NCBI RefSeq assembly: GCF_963169125.1
Contig: NC_084802.1
Location: 34,541,607 to 34,605,606, forward strand
Length of the DNA: 64,000 nucleotides
Direction: 5' to 3'
From: Humulus lupulus
Taxonomy: Eukaryota; Streptophyta; Magnoliopsida; Rosales; Cannabaceae
The notes beneath the pieces were generated by a model. It made no database searches. It worked only from the letters and a program-made list of their open reading frames with translations, and had not been told where the DNA came from. The translations under genes were made by a program, and so were the position numbers. This document shows, in pieces, positions 9,402 through 21,309 of the stretch (position 1 is its first letter; each line of letters starts with the position of its first letter).

Positions 9402-9846
9402 GGACCTATTACCAAGCCATTTCTTTCATTCTTCAAGCTAAGTTCAGAGCCTTCAAGCAGCTAGGTTTACTTTAGAGTGTCAAATACTTGGGTTGGGGTT
9501 ATACGCTTTAACATCTTAAGCTTATTAAACACTTGAGAAGTAATGTTAATAGTGTGTATTGTGATATCGAGATGTAGTTCGGTTATAGTGCATTCAAAGG
9601 TATTCCTATTCCTAGTTCATTTCTGTATGTTTTTATAGTTTTTCTCTACTCAAATTCTAACTCCCTGTTTTCAATTCTTGGTTAGGCATCTAAGTTCTTT
9701 GAACTTGAGGTTTCTTGTCGGTAAGTATCTTCTCGGTGGTTTTAGTTCATTTCTTTTCATCTTTTCTTTTAGGAAATACTCACCTTTCTATTATTGGTTT
9801 TAGGAGTGTTCCAAAATTCTGTCCTTGTTCTCACATCCCGGTATTG

Positions 9847-10241
9847 GTAAGGAAAATAGGATAGTTATTATATGCTTATATGAATATGTTTTTAAATGTT
9901 ATGATTTATATATGTTTTGGGGCTTATAGTTGCTTAAATAGCAAACCCCAACACTTTTATGTTTTGGGGCTTATAGTTGCTTAAATAGCAAACCCCAACC
10001 TTTTTATGTTTTTGGGGCTTATAGTTGCTTAGCTAGCAAACCTCATTGTATTTTGAGGCTTATAGTTTCTTAGTTAGCAAACCTCAATGTTTACTATGTA
10101 CATGGGTTAGAATTATGATATATGTTTATATTATATGTTATATGTTTATAGTTTATAGTTTATGTTTATGCTTATGTGTCATGCTTTTAATAGATTTTCC
10201 TTGCTGGGCATTAGGCTCATTCCTTTATTTCATATGTGCAG
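9847..10241 (+). other. Intron-like module in element A 3' LTR
   Basis: The donor TTG|GTAAGG is at 9847, the branch-like CTCAT is near 10217-10221, and the acceptor TGTGCAG ends at 10241. It is downstream of the TATA box, so it would lie in the R/U5 leader of transcripts started in the 5' LTR. Confidence 0.42.
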
Positions 10242-10598
10242 GAAAATAGTTTTGGCGGCGGAAAGATTCTTGGCGGGTTGGGAATGTGTATTGAAAAAGA
10301 ATGGATTTGGTGGACTGCGTAAACGATTCAAGGACGAAGTTGTTTTTAGTCATTTTAGTTATGTTTTCTATGTATTTTCCGCACTTTGTTTTGTAACAAA
10401 TTTATTTAAGATTTAAGTTATGTTATATTCTCAAACAATGGGATCCCATATCCTACCCTGAATTCTTATGTATGTTAACCTTTGCTTTATAGTTTTTAAT
10501 AAAGTTATGACTATTTCATATGTATGTTTTCTTAAGATTAGTGTCTATGTATAGTAGTTATTAATGGTCCAAAGTCTAGAATTAGTTGGGTCATTACA

Positions 10599-11978
10599 TG
10601 GGCTCTCTGGTTGTGAGAGTCGCGGCTCTTACTGTGGGGTGCTGCGACGCAAATGGTAATTTTTTAAAAATGGAGGTTTTGAGTGCGGGAACTCAAACCT
10701 TAGGGCTCGGGATCTATCCCAATACCCAGTTTAGTAGAATTCGATGTCTCGGTGTCTAGGAATTGGTCCGGAAGCCAGTGTTTGGTCGTTATTGACGGGA
10801 TTCTATACTTTCTTGTGACTAGGTTATCGCTAAGGTCTTGAGATCCGGATCATGCTCGAGGGTCGTTCTTATTTTTCATTACACTTGGACCTGAGGTAAG
10901 AAAACTGCACCCATTATGTGATGTACATGATTAGGGCTTGACCCGAATGCTGAACGTACTCTTGATTAGGGCGTTGGCCCCTGTAAATGCGCATGATTAA
11001 GCCTGTGAATTATTGATTAAGCATGTTGAGTGCTATGTATATGGATATTTGTTATGAAATGAATGCCTGTTAGCATTGTATAATTGGAAAAGACTTGACT
11101 TATGAGTCAAGGACGGTAATAGCGCTGAGCACTAGTCGAAAAGCATTAACTTCTAAGTCAAGGGCGGCAATAGCGCGTTGAGCACTGGTCGATATGGTTA
11201 AACCTAATCAGGAGTGCATTATAGACTTCTCCGACCCAATGGTCGTGGAATACTAAAGCGCTAGGTACACTGAGCCAGCTCCAAGGCTGGTTATTCTTGG
11301 GATAGGGCAATGGGCCCCAGGGTGACTTATTAGTTCCAGATCCTAGGGCGCTGAGCCCCGGTATGATTTATTAGTCATGTACTTGGGCAATGGGCCCCGA
11401 TATGAATCAGTTAATCATTTATTTAGGAAATTTGGTCCCATATGATGTTGTAGTCATTTATATGAATGGTATGCATGCATGAGTAGGGTTATTACTGCTG
11501 GACATGTTTATTATGACTTGGAGATGTGTTATTCACTACATAAGAGCATGTTTAAGTTTTCTTGCTGGGCCTTGGCTCACACGTGCTATGTGGTGCAAGT
11601 AAGGGGAAAGGAAACCTGGACCAGCCACGAGTCAGAGAGCTTAGGTGATGACGTGTACATATGCGGCCGCTTGACCACCACAGCCAAGGTTTCTCAAAGG
11701 AAGTAGAGTTAAACCCTATTTTTGCCGCTTAGGTCGGAGGATTGTAACTTTTGAGTTGTAATGACCTTTTTGGTACTGTAAACAACTTTGTAACCGTTTT
11801 TATGGGATCCCATGTACAACTTAACATTTTAAAGAAATATCCATTCCTTTTGACCGAAATTTTTAACCCTAGACCGTTAATCACATTTAGATGCACATTA
11901 TGGCCTAATGACTCATTTAGCGAGTTAAGCACTATTTAAATACACAGTGTAACGGTCTTGGCTATCCAGGGCGTTACA
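10599..11978 (+). repeat. B-type LTR, right part (host of element A, inserted in element C)
   Basis: It resumes immediately after element A with B-type LTR sequence: CGCGG-rich patch, AGGTAAGAAAACTGCACC donor-like motif at 10896, the TTTTCTTGCTGGGCCTTGG block near 11568, and the terminal CCAGGGCGTTACA at 11978. The acceptor here is altered (GCAAG instead of GCAGG at about 11596). Left half and target duplication are off the window, so it could be a solo LTR or the 3' LTR of a full element. The next 5 bp on the right are CATAT. Confidence 0.85.
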
Positions 11979-13764
11979 CATATTCTCGTGGTTTAGGCTG
12001 TCGACGATCTCAGGCTTCTTATTGTCATTCTGGTTACCGCTACTTCCAGCCTCATTACTGTGTTTACCATTCTTAGCCCCATTCTTACCTCCCTTTGTAG
12101 GGTTAGTGGTATTCCCAGCATCCGTTTTCCCCTGCTCGGCAGCTGTCTGAGTTGGATTATCCACCTTCAGCTCAGCTTCCACAAGATTGATGAATTCCTC
12201 TGCCCGATCAAGGAACTCCTAGGTGGTACGCGCAGACTTCCTTTTCAAACTACTCCATAATAGACTTTTTACTTTGACTCTCGAATTGACAGCTATCCAC
12301 TTACCATCATCATTGTGGGATTTCACTCTAGTGGCTTCTTGCATAAAACGTTGAATGTAGTCCTTTAAAGGTTCATTATCTCTTTGTTTGATGTCCACCA
12401 GGTCATTCGGCTTGGCCATAAAGGCATTGTTAAAGAGAATCGCAACTAGAATATATGTACAAATCCATCCCATGATGTAATTGACCCTGGTTATAGCTTG
12501 AAGAACCACTGCTGGGCGATTTCTGACACGGTGGTCGGGAAGATCCCGCACCTAGCATCATCCCAAACCCCCTGGAGATCAGTTTGCAGTTCAAAGTTGT
12601 GAACATGGGATACTGGGTCTTCCAGTCCAGTGTACATCTTCCATGTCAGCATTTTGAATTTGATAGGTATGGGCAGCTGATTAATACGTTCTGAAAATGG
12701 GGAACCTCTCTGCCTCTCCATTTCAATATATGTTTACTTAGGGGTTGTTGAGTCCCTTACCAGTCGTGATAACAGATCTAGGTGGGCCTGGATATTAGGG
12801 TCTATAGCTGCCTGGGGTTGTGCTGCATTGTGGACCTCATGCATTCTCCGGTCCCTAACAGGCTCAGGCGGAGCTATGTTCTTTGAATCCTGATTTTCCC
12901 TGCTACAATTAAGAGCATCTAGAAGGTCTTCACCTCCCATAGTACCCATTTGGTTGAAAACAGAGTTTGGTCGTTTGGCCAAGGCGTGCCCCCAGCATAC
13001 TGGCCATCTGCTCGCCCTTGTACTGGAGGAACTCCCTAAAACCCTCCACCTCAGGGTGGTTGGTTGTTGATATCCTGCCCTTGTAGGAAAAATGGTCTTT
13101 CGGGCTGGCTACCTCTCTGGCCTTGGTTATTCTGTTCGCCTCAATCATTTTGCTGGGGAACTTGGCTCCCTACCTCATCATGGTCATACCCATCAGCATA
13201 ATGGGGTTTGTATGCACTACAAACTTCCGACTCCTCTCTTCGGGATCTTGGAAGGTATTCTTGGTACGGTCTATACTGACTAGGCTATTGCTATTAATTT
13301 TGGGGCTGACCATTCCTATTCAGTGCTGGTGCTCCAGGGTTGCCATCCCATCCTACAGCGCCAAGATTTCTGTCACGGCCACCGCCCTGAGATATTGGCA
13401 AAAAATTTCCTGCTTAGTCATGTCCCATGCCACGCATAGGAAAGATCTGCTCATCAGACGATAAGGGTTACCTATTGTTGTTGGCTTAGGCACCCCGACC
13501 AGATCTGTGACTCCTGGTCGGACCCTGATTCTCATTCTGAGGTTGAGCCTTCGGTCCATGCATGACACCATCACCGAACCCAAAAATGGGAGGACGTTGT
13601 TAGTTTTGGGCAGCAGTTCCAACTGCAGCTCCCCATACCTTAGGTTTACTGCTGTTGCATATAATTGCGGATGGATTCAGCAGCCTCCCTAGTCCGGTGC
13701 TCCATGTCTTCCTGACGGGTCTGCACCTCCCGAGCATGTCAATCCACCCATTCTTGGAAGTCTC
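11979..13764 (-). pseudogene. gag: Element C (Tat-like) gag, C-terminal and central part
   Basis: Minus-strand gag remnant of a Tat-like Ty3/Gypsy element, broken into several frames. 12491-12721 carries the best-conserved part (PIPIKFKMLTWKMYTGLEDP and AQQWFFKL), the usual start of the retrotransposon gag capsid domain in Tat elements. 12219-12551 continues with DIKQRDNEPLKDYIQRFMQEA. 11925-12182 is a lysine/asparagine-rich tail. Frames between 12734 and 13692 are an arginine-rich N-terminal region in poor repair. It is cut at 11978 by the B-type LTR and at 13764 by the D-type LTR; pol would lie beyond the left edge of the window. Confidence 0.78.
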
Positions 13765-15581
13765 TGTTGGGCTTTATGCCCTTATAAAACCATGTCGGAC
13801 ATGTAGCACGATTTCATATTATCAATAAAAGTAGTAGAAATCATTTAGTTTGACAACCGTGTTGCTTGCTTGTTTTATTACATGATTATTGAAATAATAT
13901 AAACATTTATAAAATCCTGAACAAATGGATAGTTACAATTATAGTGACTAGGTCACAGTGGATTATAGTTGTAATTATATGTTCAAAAGAACGAGTCCTA
14001 AGATTAGATCAGTGCATTGGATTTTCACTGATTAGGCAATCTATGATATGATCTACTTACACATTCAGGGTGTGATGTCTTGTCCAAGGCATCGACCAAG
14101 TAGATAAGATCTGATATATTTAGTTACATCAGACTAGGACCGATATTGATTATTGATTGATAAATAAGTATCGTTGTTATCAAATCTAATCAATGTCACA
14201 ACGTTGACCGTATGTTAAGTCGATCTTAATTCTGAGTGATAATATTCTGCTAATTATATTATTTAAATCTTTTGACTTGTTCGTTACCAGCTTACCCTAT
14301 GGTCTAGCCCATACTTACATCTTGGAGATTTATTAGTGTAATTGAGTGGTAGTATTATTCATAGATACGAAATCTATAACTTCTGTATGAGAAGTGAAAA
14401 GATGATTTCCTTAATTGCTTTGTTCAAAAGGTTAAATGATTGAGATCTCATTTCTGTGATTAAGTTCACGGAAATATCATTTATAAGGAACTTAGTGGGA
14501 GTTAAGGATAAATTACTGATGAGGGGTAAAACGGTAATTTGCACCCAGCTCGTTAGTAAGTCATCAATTGAGGATTGACTAATTGTAATGGTTATAACAA
14601 TGGATAACGTATTTATGGTTTTGAAAATACTTCTATGAATTCAAGAGTTCAATTCTAAGTCTATAGTGGAGTCACGAGGAATTAATAAGGTAGTGAAATT
14701 ATTCGTAAATAAATTCATGGTAACTTGTTGGAGCTTGATTTTATGGATCCATGGTCCCTGTATTACCTTTGAGTAAATCATCTAGAATGTCTCAATTAAT
14801 TGATTTAATTATCAATTAGGATTTTTAAAGTTGACTGTGTCAATTTTGGAAAATTTACAAAGATATGAGATTTAGATAATAAAAGAGAATCTTTGGGTAA
14901 ATTTATTAATATTGATAAATTGGTATCAATATAAATAAATAATATTAAATCAAGTATCAAATTATAATTAGTTAACTTGAATAAGGATTTAATTAATTAA
15001 TTAAAAATAAATAAATAAAAGGTATTGAATTTAGGCCCAGTTTGGATTTAAATTCAAAACAAAGAGATTGGGCCCAAGTCCATTTATGGTAGCCCAAGGC
15101 TTTTATTTTTGTTTATTATTTTTAATTAATTTAAATTTAAATAAATCTCATTAAGTTGCCTATATAAGGAATATGATATCTAGGGTTTTCATAAGGAAGT
15201 GAGTTTCAGTTGATTGGTAAGTGAAAACCTAGACAGTCTAACTTTTCTTGGCCACTCTCTCTTCTTCTTCTCTTCAAGGTCTCTATCTCATGTGTTGAGA
15301 ACCAGCCCACACTAGTTCTAGGTTGATCAAAGGCTTGGTGAGGAAGACTGTGTTGCTGATCTTGTTCAATCTCTTGATAATACTCTGCTACAGAAAGGAA
15401 TCAAGGGTTAGAGATATTGAAGGATGAAGTTTTTCCAGTTCCGCTGCGTAATGTAAGTTTTTACTTTACTTTGTATTTGTATCAATTTCATAGGAGCATG
15501 TTCTAGGAATTTGCATGTTTGTTTAATAATATGTAAATTGCATGAAAATAAATAAAGATCTTGCAATGAGTTTTTCCAACA
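13765..15581 (+). mobile_element. Solo LTR, D family, inserted in element C gag
   Basis: It starts TGTTGGGCTTTATGCC and ends TTTTTCCAACA, with target duplications GTCTC at 13760-13764 and 15582-15586. At 1817 bp it carries no coding capacity. A TATATAAG promoter-like site is at 15161. Orientation is assigned from the TATA position and could be checked against a full element. A second, diverged copy is at about 32578-34330. The superfamily is not certain (Copia or Gypsy). Confidence 0.93.
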
Positions 15582-15812
15582 GTCTCTCCTTCACTTTTCG
15601 AAAGCCTCATTAAGGGCCTTCTTAGCAGTAGCTCGCCCCTGATTCATGGTGGCAAGTAGATCTTGCATCTGTCCCATGACTTCCTTTATCTGCTCCATTT
15701 TGAGGTCAAGTCATTCGATGTCTACATGGGGCTCATAGTTCCAGGCCCTCTAGCTCTTGGCCCTGGCTGGTAGGAGCCCCTTGCAGCAACTCCACCTGAC
15801 GTTCTTGCATGG
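15582..15812 (-). pseudogene. gag: Element C gag, middle fragment between two insertions
   Basis: About 230 bp of element C gag between the D solo LTR and element E. On the minus strand it reads a helical, methionine/glutamine-rich segment (EQIKEVMGQMQDLLAT) followed by AKKALNEAFEK, likely an N-terminal coiled-coil of gag. It joins 13764 on one side once the D LTR and one GTCTC copy are discounted, and 27890 on the other. Confidence 0.7.
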
Positions 15813-17564
15813 TGATTAGTGCCTAAAAATACACATTTAATTATTTTAATAAGCAAACTAAATTAAGTTTTAATTAATATTTTCATCAAATCAATATGAT
15901 TAAAATTATAAATGAAAATATTTGATTTTAATTTACTTTGTTTTTATTTTGTAGGATTCAATTGGTATTTTTGGCACTTGGAAAGAAAGAAACAAAAATT
16001 GAAGAAAGAAAGAAAATGGTGATATTTTTGAAAGAAGAAAGTGGTCCAATTGGAAAGAGAAGCCCAGCCCGCCTAGTTTCCTCTCTCCCCAGCACCAAGT
16101 GGCGCACTTCAGCCAGCGCCACGCGTCCTCCTGCCAGCCAACCCAAGGCCGTCACATCGCCAGCCAGCCAGCCTGCTCTCCTTCAGCCCAACGTCACTTC
16201 CAGCGGCCCAAACACCTTTCAACAGCTCTATCCAATCCAGCTGAACCCCAGCCGATCATCTGAAGCTTCCCCCAAGGATCCCAGTGACCCACACCTTGCC
16301 TCCCTCACTCCAGCGGCCCAGCCCAGGCCCAAACGCAGGAGCTTTAACTCCCAGCTCCAGCGGGCCAGCGTAGCCCTCCAAGCCCAATTCGAAGCCTTTG
16401 ACCCGCGTCAGCCTCAGTAGCCGAACTTTGACCCAGCCAGTCGCGCCACGTGTCTTCTTCCCATTGGCTGTGCCTGGTCAAAGCCCACTTCTGCCACCAG
16501 CCACCTTCAACCCATATTTTGTGGGTGTTGGGCCTTGCAAAATTGTCATTTTGAGCTTTAAAGCTCATCTTTTTTTAGTGTTTTTGAAAAAGAGCATATT
16601 GACCATGCCCCAAAATAACTAGGTTAATATTTCTAATAAGATTTGATTTTTCAAAATCATATTTTATTATTAATATTTCAGATTTATTTTGTAAATCCCA
16701 ATTGTTGTTTAATTTCTTTTTAGTCATTTTCTCCCTTTATAAATAGGGACTCTTTCTTCAGAATTAGTATGTAATTTTTAGAGTAAAGAAACTATAGCAA
16801 AATTTCTACTCACTTTCTTCTTAGAATTTTGTGAGAATCATGAGCATAATGGCCCAATCTTCCTAGGAAGGTTAGGAATGATTCCATATGCTAGTGATGT
16901 TATTTTGCTACTTTGATTTACTATGTTCTTAATGTAATATATTTGAGTTATTTATGTTCTTTCATCTCCATCTATATTTTGTTATCTTTATTTACTTATG
17001 CATATAGTATATAGGATTAGGCATGCTCTTTGTTTGTGCTTCTAACTAGTAAAAGTAATATTGATACATAATTTTATGTCTAATCTTCTATTGCATTATT
17101 GCCCTTGGGTATTTTGTCATTTTACATTTTTCATAAGATTAACATTGTGCTTTTAAAGTAAAGAACTTTATAACTCAAATGGACTTTTGTTAGAAAAGAA
17201 TATGGACTTTAATGTTATATTTTCCAAGTAAATGTTGGGATGTGAACTATTTACTTGTGTATTTTTGTAAGTCAAGTAATCAAGTAACTAAACAAGCATA
17301 TGGATGATTCTTGAAACCTTTCTATTTATCAAACTCTTGATTACATCTTACATTTATTTCACTTATCTCATTTTATCACTTTATCAAAAAGACAATACCA
17401 AAATCTCAAACCTCTTTTCATTTCCATTTTTTATTTATTTCTTGTTACTAATTTTTGTGTTATTTTCTACTAATCTTTTGATTTTAGGTTACCTCCTTGT
17501 GGATCGACGGCCCGATTATACTACAACCACTGCTTAGTGGTTGTCACGATTTGTGCATTAAACA
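15813..17564 (+). repeat. 5' LTR of element E
   Basis: It starts TGATTAGTGCC and ends GCATTAAACA. U3 begins AT-rich, then has an unusual GC-rich, proline/serine-coding-like stretch (16060-16500), followed by the TATA box at 16738. It contains an open frame of 160 codons (15938-16420). The matching frame in the 3' LTR is broken, so I do not call it a gene. Confidence 0.95.
16738..16745 (+). promoter_or_regulatory. TATA box of element E 5' LTR
   Basis: TATAAATA followed by GGGACTC. The same position in the 3' LTR (27060-27067) reads TATACATA, so the two LTR promoters have diverged at this site. Confidence 0.7.
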
Positions 17565-17569
17565 AATTT

Positions 17570-17587
17570 TGGCGCCGTTTTCGGGGA
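17570..17587 (+). other. Primer binding site of element E (tRNA-Asp type)
   Basis: TGGCGCCGTTTTCGGGGA lies five bases after the 5' LTR. It closely resembles the TGGCGCCGTTGYCGGGGA-type site used by Athila-like elements (family knowledge). Confidence 0.88.
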
Positions 17588-18737
17588 GGTAGTTTTCAAA
17601 GATTTAGTGAAATTTTTACAAAAAACGTTAGTAACTTTATTTGTGCTTTTATTGGAATAAATATCGTGTTAGTGTAGTTTTTTTATTTTTTTTATTTACT
17701 AATATTTAGTTAATTTGATTATTATTATTTAAAAAAAAAAAAAAAAAGACTAACTAAAAAATCATAAAAAGAAAAAAAATAGGTATTTATATATATATTC
17801 TCTCCATTTTCTTTTTCTTTTTCGGTAAACAAAAAAAAACAGATAAATATATAAATATTCATATATATATATACATATCTATAAAAAAAGATAAAAAAAA
17901 AAAAAAACCCCAAAAAAAAAATATTTCTATATATTTATTCTCCATTTTATTGGTTAAAAAAAACCATATATATTTATATAATTTTTTTTTTTAGTTAATT
18001 CTTACCCCATTTTTCTTTCTTAATTTCTATTCTATTTTTTTTTTTAGTTTAATACATATTTAAAAAGAAAAGATTAAGCTTGTTATTTTATCTTCACTTT
18101 AATTTTCTTTTCTTTATTTTATTCTTATGTTGTTTATTTTGTTGCTTAGTTTAGGATTTTCCTTTTTCTTTGCCTTAGTTTTCCTTAGAATTTAGGTTTC
18201 CAAAATTGCATAAAATTGTTCATAAAATTTCAATCATAAAACACTTAGTATTGGGAACAATTGTGTAATATTACAAATGGTAGAAACCGATATTGTTCTG
18301 TCTAGAAAGATTGGTTGTTAAATAACGTTTGTGATAGTCTTACCCTCCACACTTACCTGGGAACCTCGGGGAGTTTTGTCTAGGCAAGTGTGGGCCTAAA
18401 GCGGTATCTTGGTCACCTTCCCAATCAGCCTGGGAACATTTCGAGCATCTATCTTTGAAATATTACATTGTTGAACTTATTACTATAAGAAAACCAAGCT
18501 TGTTCTGTCAAAATAAGCAATTTTACTCTGCTTAAAGGTTGTTTGGTCGAAAAGGTTGACTTGTGATCCACCATACTTACTCAGTAACCTCGGGGAGTTC
18601 TAGTAAGGCGTTGGAAATCACCCAAAAACCTACAAATCTACCTGGGAACAAGTTTAACAAAAAAATAAATTAAAAAAAAAAAAAGCAAAGCAAAGAAAAT
18701 AATAAATAATAAATCTAATTCTGATTTTCGAGAGTGG
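17588..18737 (+). other. Element E untranslated leader
   Basis: AT-rich with long A and T runs (17731-17746, 17886-17925). Two related blocks are present: TACCTGGGAACCTCGGGGAG near 18355, and a variant with AACCTCGGGGAGTTCTAG near 18590. This suggests an internal duplication in the packaging/leader region. No coding frame. Confidence 0.6.
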
Positions 18738-19560
18738 ATGAATCATCACGAAACTTCTAGTGACACTTCTTTCAATTCATCCACCACTCCTTCTAGAACT
18801 CCCTCCACCAATCCTGCTTCTCTACAAACTTTCGCTAATAATAATCTATTCGCAATGGCTCGCAATGAAGACATCCAACCAAGAACTCTCAATGACTACC
18901 TCCATCCTACTCGCACTTCCACGCATTCATGCATTATCTTCCCTCCTATTATGCCCGCATTAGACTTTAAACCTGGCATGAATCACCTCTTGCCCACATT
19001 CATGGAATGGAAAATGAAAGCCCATACGTGCATATCAGAGAATTCGAGGAGGTAGTAGCTACGTTCTATAACCGAGCCGAAAATGCTGATGTTGTGCGAC
19101 TGAAGTTCTTCCCTTTCTCCTTGAAGGACAAAGCCAAAAGCTGGTTATACTCTTTGAGACCTAGGTCGATTGGAACATGGGAGAAAATGACCAAATCTTT
19201 CTTTCTGAAACACTTCCCCGGCCATAAGACCAACAATCTAAAACGACAGATTTCCACATTTTCCCAAAAGGACAATGAAACGTTCTATCAAGTCTGGGAA
19301 AGATTCAAAGATCTGTTGAATCAGTGCCCACACCATGGCTATGAGAACTGGCATTTGGTCAGTTACTTCTATGAAGGCCTCACGAGTCGTGAGCGTTAGT
19401 TTGTAGAAATGCTATGCAATGGTGAATTCCTAGAAAAAGAGCCAGACGATGCTCTTGAATATCTCGAAGAAACCGCAAAAAAGTCTCACACTAGGACTGG
19501 TCCAAGTGCTACTGACAGCACCAACCGACACAAACCATCTGGGATCTATCAACTTTGAGA
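18738..19560 (+). pseudogene. gag: Element E gag, Athila type, frameshifted
   Basis: Frame 18738-19055 starts with an S/T-rich N-terminus. A single-base shift near 19005 moves to 19007-19399, which carries the Athila gag core: YVHIREFEEVVATFYN, FFPFSLKDKAKSWL, and the YQVWERFKDLLNQCPHHG segment. A TAG at 19397-19399 interrupts; the same frame continues as FVEMLCNGEFLEKEPDDALEY before a TGA near 19557. It would form the capsid of virus-like particles. Confidence 0.9.
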
Positions 19561-20064
19561 AGAGGATAGTGTTAAGGCCCAACTCGAAGATTTGAAAGGC
19601 AGTTTGAGGTCTTAATGATAAAAAATGGCCAAAAATCACACATGATCGCTCAAGCGGAACCGTAAGAACCTTGTTTTTTTGTGGAGGGACTGAGCACTTA
19701 GCTAAGGACTGGTTAGCTTTGAATGAAATGAGGGGGGGGGGGGGGGGGGGGGGTTTATGAGGAGCAATGAAATGCCTTATGGGCATATAACAAGACATTC
19801 TCCCATACGTACAACCCTGGTTGGAGAAACCACCCAAATTTCAGTTGGAGAGATTCCAACCAAGCTCAATCATCTGGACGCCAATGGAGAAATGAGCAAC
19901 AAGTTCAACCACCAAAGGCATATTCTTCACCTCAATACAATACTCATCCACAATGAAATTCTCTCGAGAATACTCTTCATGCATTCATAGAGGAACAATA
20001 CAAACTGAATCGCCAAATGATGGAAGAAATCATTTGACACAAGTGAGCTGAAATCCTTGAGCAC
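19561..20064 (+). pseudogene. gag: Element E gag C-terminus with ruined zinc knuckle and poly-G run
   Basis: Degenerate text linking gag to protease. At about 19671-19715 the expected CCHC knuckle reads F-x-x-C...H...W, so two of the four zinc ligands are lost. It is followed directly by a run of 22 G (19732-19753), which sits where the family has only a short glycine/arginine stretch. The rest, to 20064, encodes a proline/asparagine/glutamine-rich linker in broken frames. Confidence 0.65.
19732..19753 (+). repeat. Poly-G homopolymer (22 G)
   Basis: An uninterrupted run of 22 G in the gag C-terminal region. It could form a G-quadruplex and is also a place where sequencing and assembly commonly fail, so its exact length is uncertain. 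Confidence 0.85.
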
Positions 20065-20722
20065 TTGACACAAGTGAAGATTAATCTTCCTTTGCTTCAC
20101 ATCTTAAAACAAGTGCCCGCTTATGCCAAAATCATCAATGATCTATGCACTGCAAAAAGGAAGCATCATGTCAAGAAGACTGCTTTCTTGACTGAGCAAG
20201 TGAGTGCGGTAATTGAACAAAAGGCAGCACCGAAATATAAAGATCCCTGTTGTCCCACCATTTCTTGCAAAATTGGGACCCATGAAGTCAGCCAAGCCTT
20301 ACTTGATCTTGGCGCGAGTGTAAATCTCATGCCCTACTCTGTATGCTAGCAACTTGGTCTTTGAGAAATGAAGCCAACATCTGTGTGCTACAGCTTGCTG
20401 ATCGTTCCACCAAAAAGCCTAGGGGTATTGTTGAGGATGTATTGGTTCAAATTGAAAATTCTATTACGCTGTGGATTTTCTTATTCTTAATACCCAGTCT
20501 GTGGTGAACATGTTGTCTAAAATTCTTATTATCCTCGGAAGACCACTCCTTGCCACTGCAAATGCTTTGATCAATTGTCGGAATGGTCTAATGAAGATAT
20601 CGTTTGGAAACATGACTCTTGAAGTCAATATCTTCCACATCGGGAAACAACCCCGAGAAGATGATGAATGCTATCAAACATTCATGATTAACACTATAAT
20701 TCCCAAGGAGATTCAATTGTGA
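20065..20722 (+). pseudogene. pol: Element E protease domain, frameshifted
   Basis: Frame 20065-20349 carries the Athila-type protease: the helical lead-in HILKQVPAYAKIINDLC, then CPTISCKIG and the active-site motif DLGASVNLMPYSV. In this lineage DLGAS replaces the more common DSGA, so the catalytic aspartate is intact. The frame is lost after the TAG at 20347 and resumes in another frame at 20471-20722 with ILGRPLLATANALI, the C-terminal part of the domain. Confidence 0.88.
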
Positions 20723-21015
20723 AGTAACTTTGATAATCTAGATGAACTCCTCCTTCTGTCTGACAACAAAAGTCCCAGTTCTATTGAGTCTACTCTTGCA
20801 ATATCAGATCGCATAGACTCACACAATAGAAGGACTCAGTTTTGGCAACCTCGCTTTGGAGAGCTACCTAATGAGAGGTCACAACCAAAGACTTTAGCCG
20901 AAGAGGTTCCAATTGTTCAATTGACCCAACTTCCCGAGGGTTTGAAACATGCCTTTTTGGGAGACGGTGAACCTTTCCAGTTATCATCTCTTCCAACCTT
21001 CCAAATTCTCAAGAA
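20723..21015 (+). pseudogene. pol: Element E protease-RT linker
   Basis: Degenerate coding text before the RT fragment. It still translates in pieces to the acidic/serine-rich spacer that precedes RT in Athila-like polyproteins. No motif. Confidence 0.5.
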
Positions 21016-21309
21016 TTGCAGTTACTCGAGCTACTGCGAACGCATAAATCTGTGATAGGTTGGACGCTTGCTAATATCAAAGGTATTAGCCCTTTAATTT
21101 GCTCCCATCAAATCAATCTGGAGGACGAGGCTATCCCTCGAAGAGACCCTCAAAGGCGACTGAACAACCTCACAATGAAAGAAGTTGTAAAAAATAAAGT
21201 TTTGAAATTGCTCGACGCTAGTATTATTTACCCCGTAGATGATAGCAAATGGGTCAATCCAACTCAAGTCGTGCCCAAGAAATCTGGTGTCACTGTTATC
21301 CAAAATTGA
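21016..21309 (+). pseudogene. pol: Element E RT, N-terminal fragment only
   Basis: 97 codons covering the start of reverse transcriptase: LLELLRTHKSVIGWTLANIK, the QRRLNNLTMKEVVKNKVLKL segment, and the SKWVNPTQVVPKKSGVT motif. It stops at a TGA (21307-21309) directly followed by integrase sequence in the same frame. The palm with the YxDD-type active site, the thumb and all of RNase H are missing. In a full-length relative about 1.7 kb would lie here. This is an internal deletion, not a shift. Confidence 0.9.

Larger units (their letters stand above)
1..10598 (+). mobile_element. Element A: Ty3/Gypsy Tekay-like chromovirus, degenerate, 5' end outside window
   Basis: A near-full-length LTR retrotransposon reading on the plus strand. 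The order is partial 5' LTR, tRNA-Met primer binding site, an extra reading frame, gag, protease, reverse transcriptase, RNase H, integrase, then 3' LTR. The RT sequence and the pol layout match the Tekay/Del branch of plant chromoviruses (family knowledge). The copy is dead: gag-pol is broken by stops and frameshifts, a B-type solo LTR sits in gag, and the integrase C-terminus, polypurine tract and LTR start are deleted. It appears to sit inside a B-type LTR whose remainder resumes at 10599. The target duplication cannot be tested because the left end is off the window. Confidence 0.9.
8723..10598 (+). repeat. 3' LTR of element A, 5'-truncated
   Basis: It matches the complete A-type solo LTR at 34930-36863 from that copy's plus position about 36780 downward, so about 85 bp of the LTR start are missing here. 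It ends TCATTACA at 10598. It contains AT-rich U3, a palindrome array (9095-9211), a TATA box (9394), the intron-like module and the 47-bp repeats. The short reading frame at 10162-10416, mirrored at 420-662 in the 5' LTR, follows simply from LTR identity. Confidence 0.92.

Noticed and set aside
16344..16568. Antisense frames in element E LTRs and similar frames in B LTRs (for example 3761-4003, 49481-49705, 52587-52931)
   Set aside because: They arise from GC-rich patches free of stops, appear on both strands, and are not kept between copies.
17725..17913. Phenylalanine/tyrosine-rich minus-strand frame
   Set aside because: It is the complement of A-rich runs in the element E leader.
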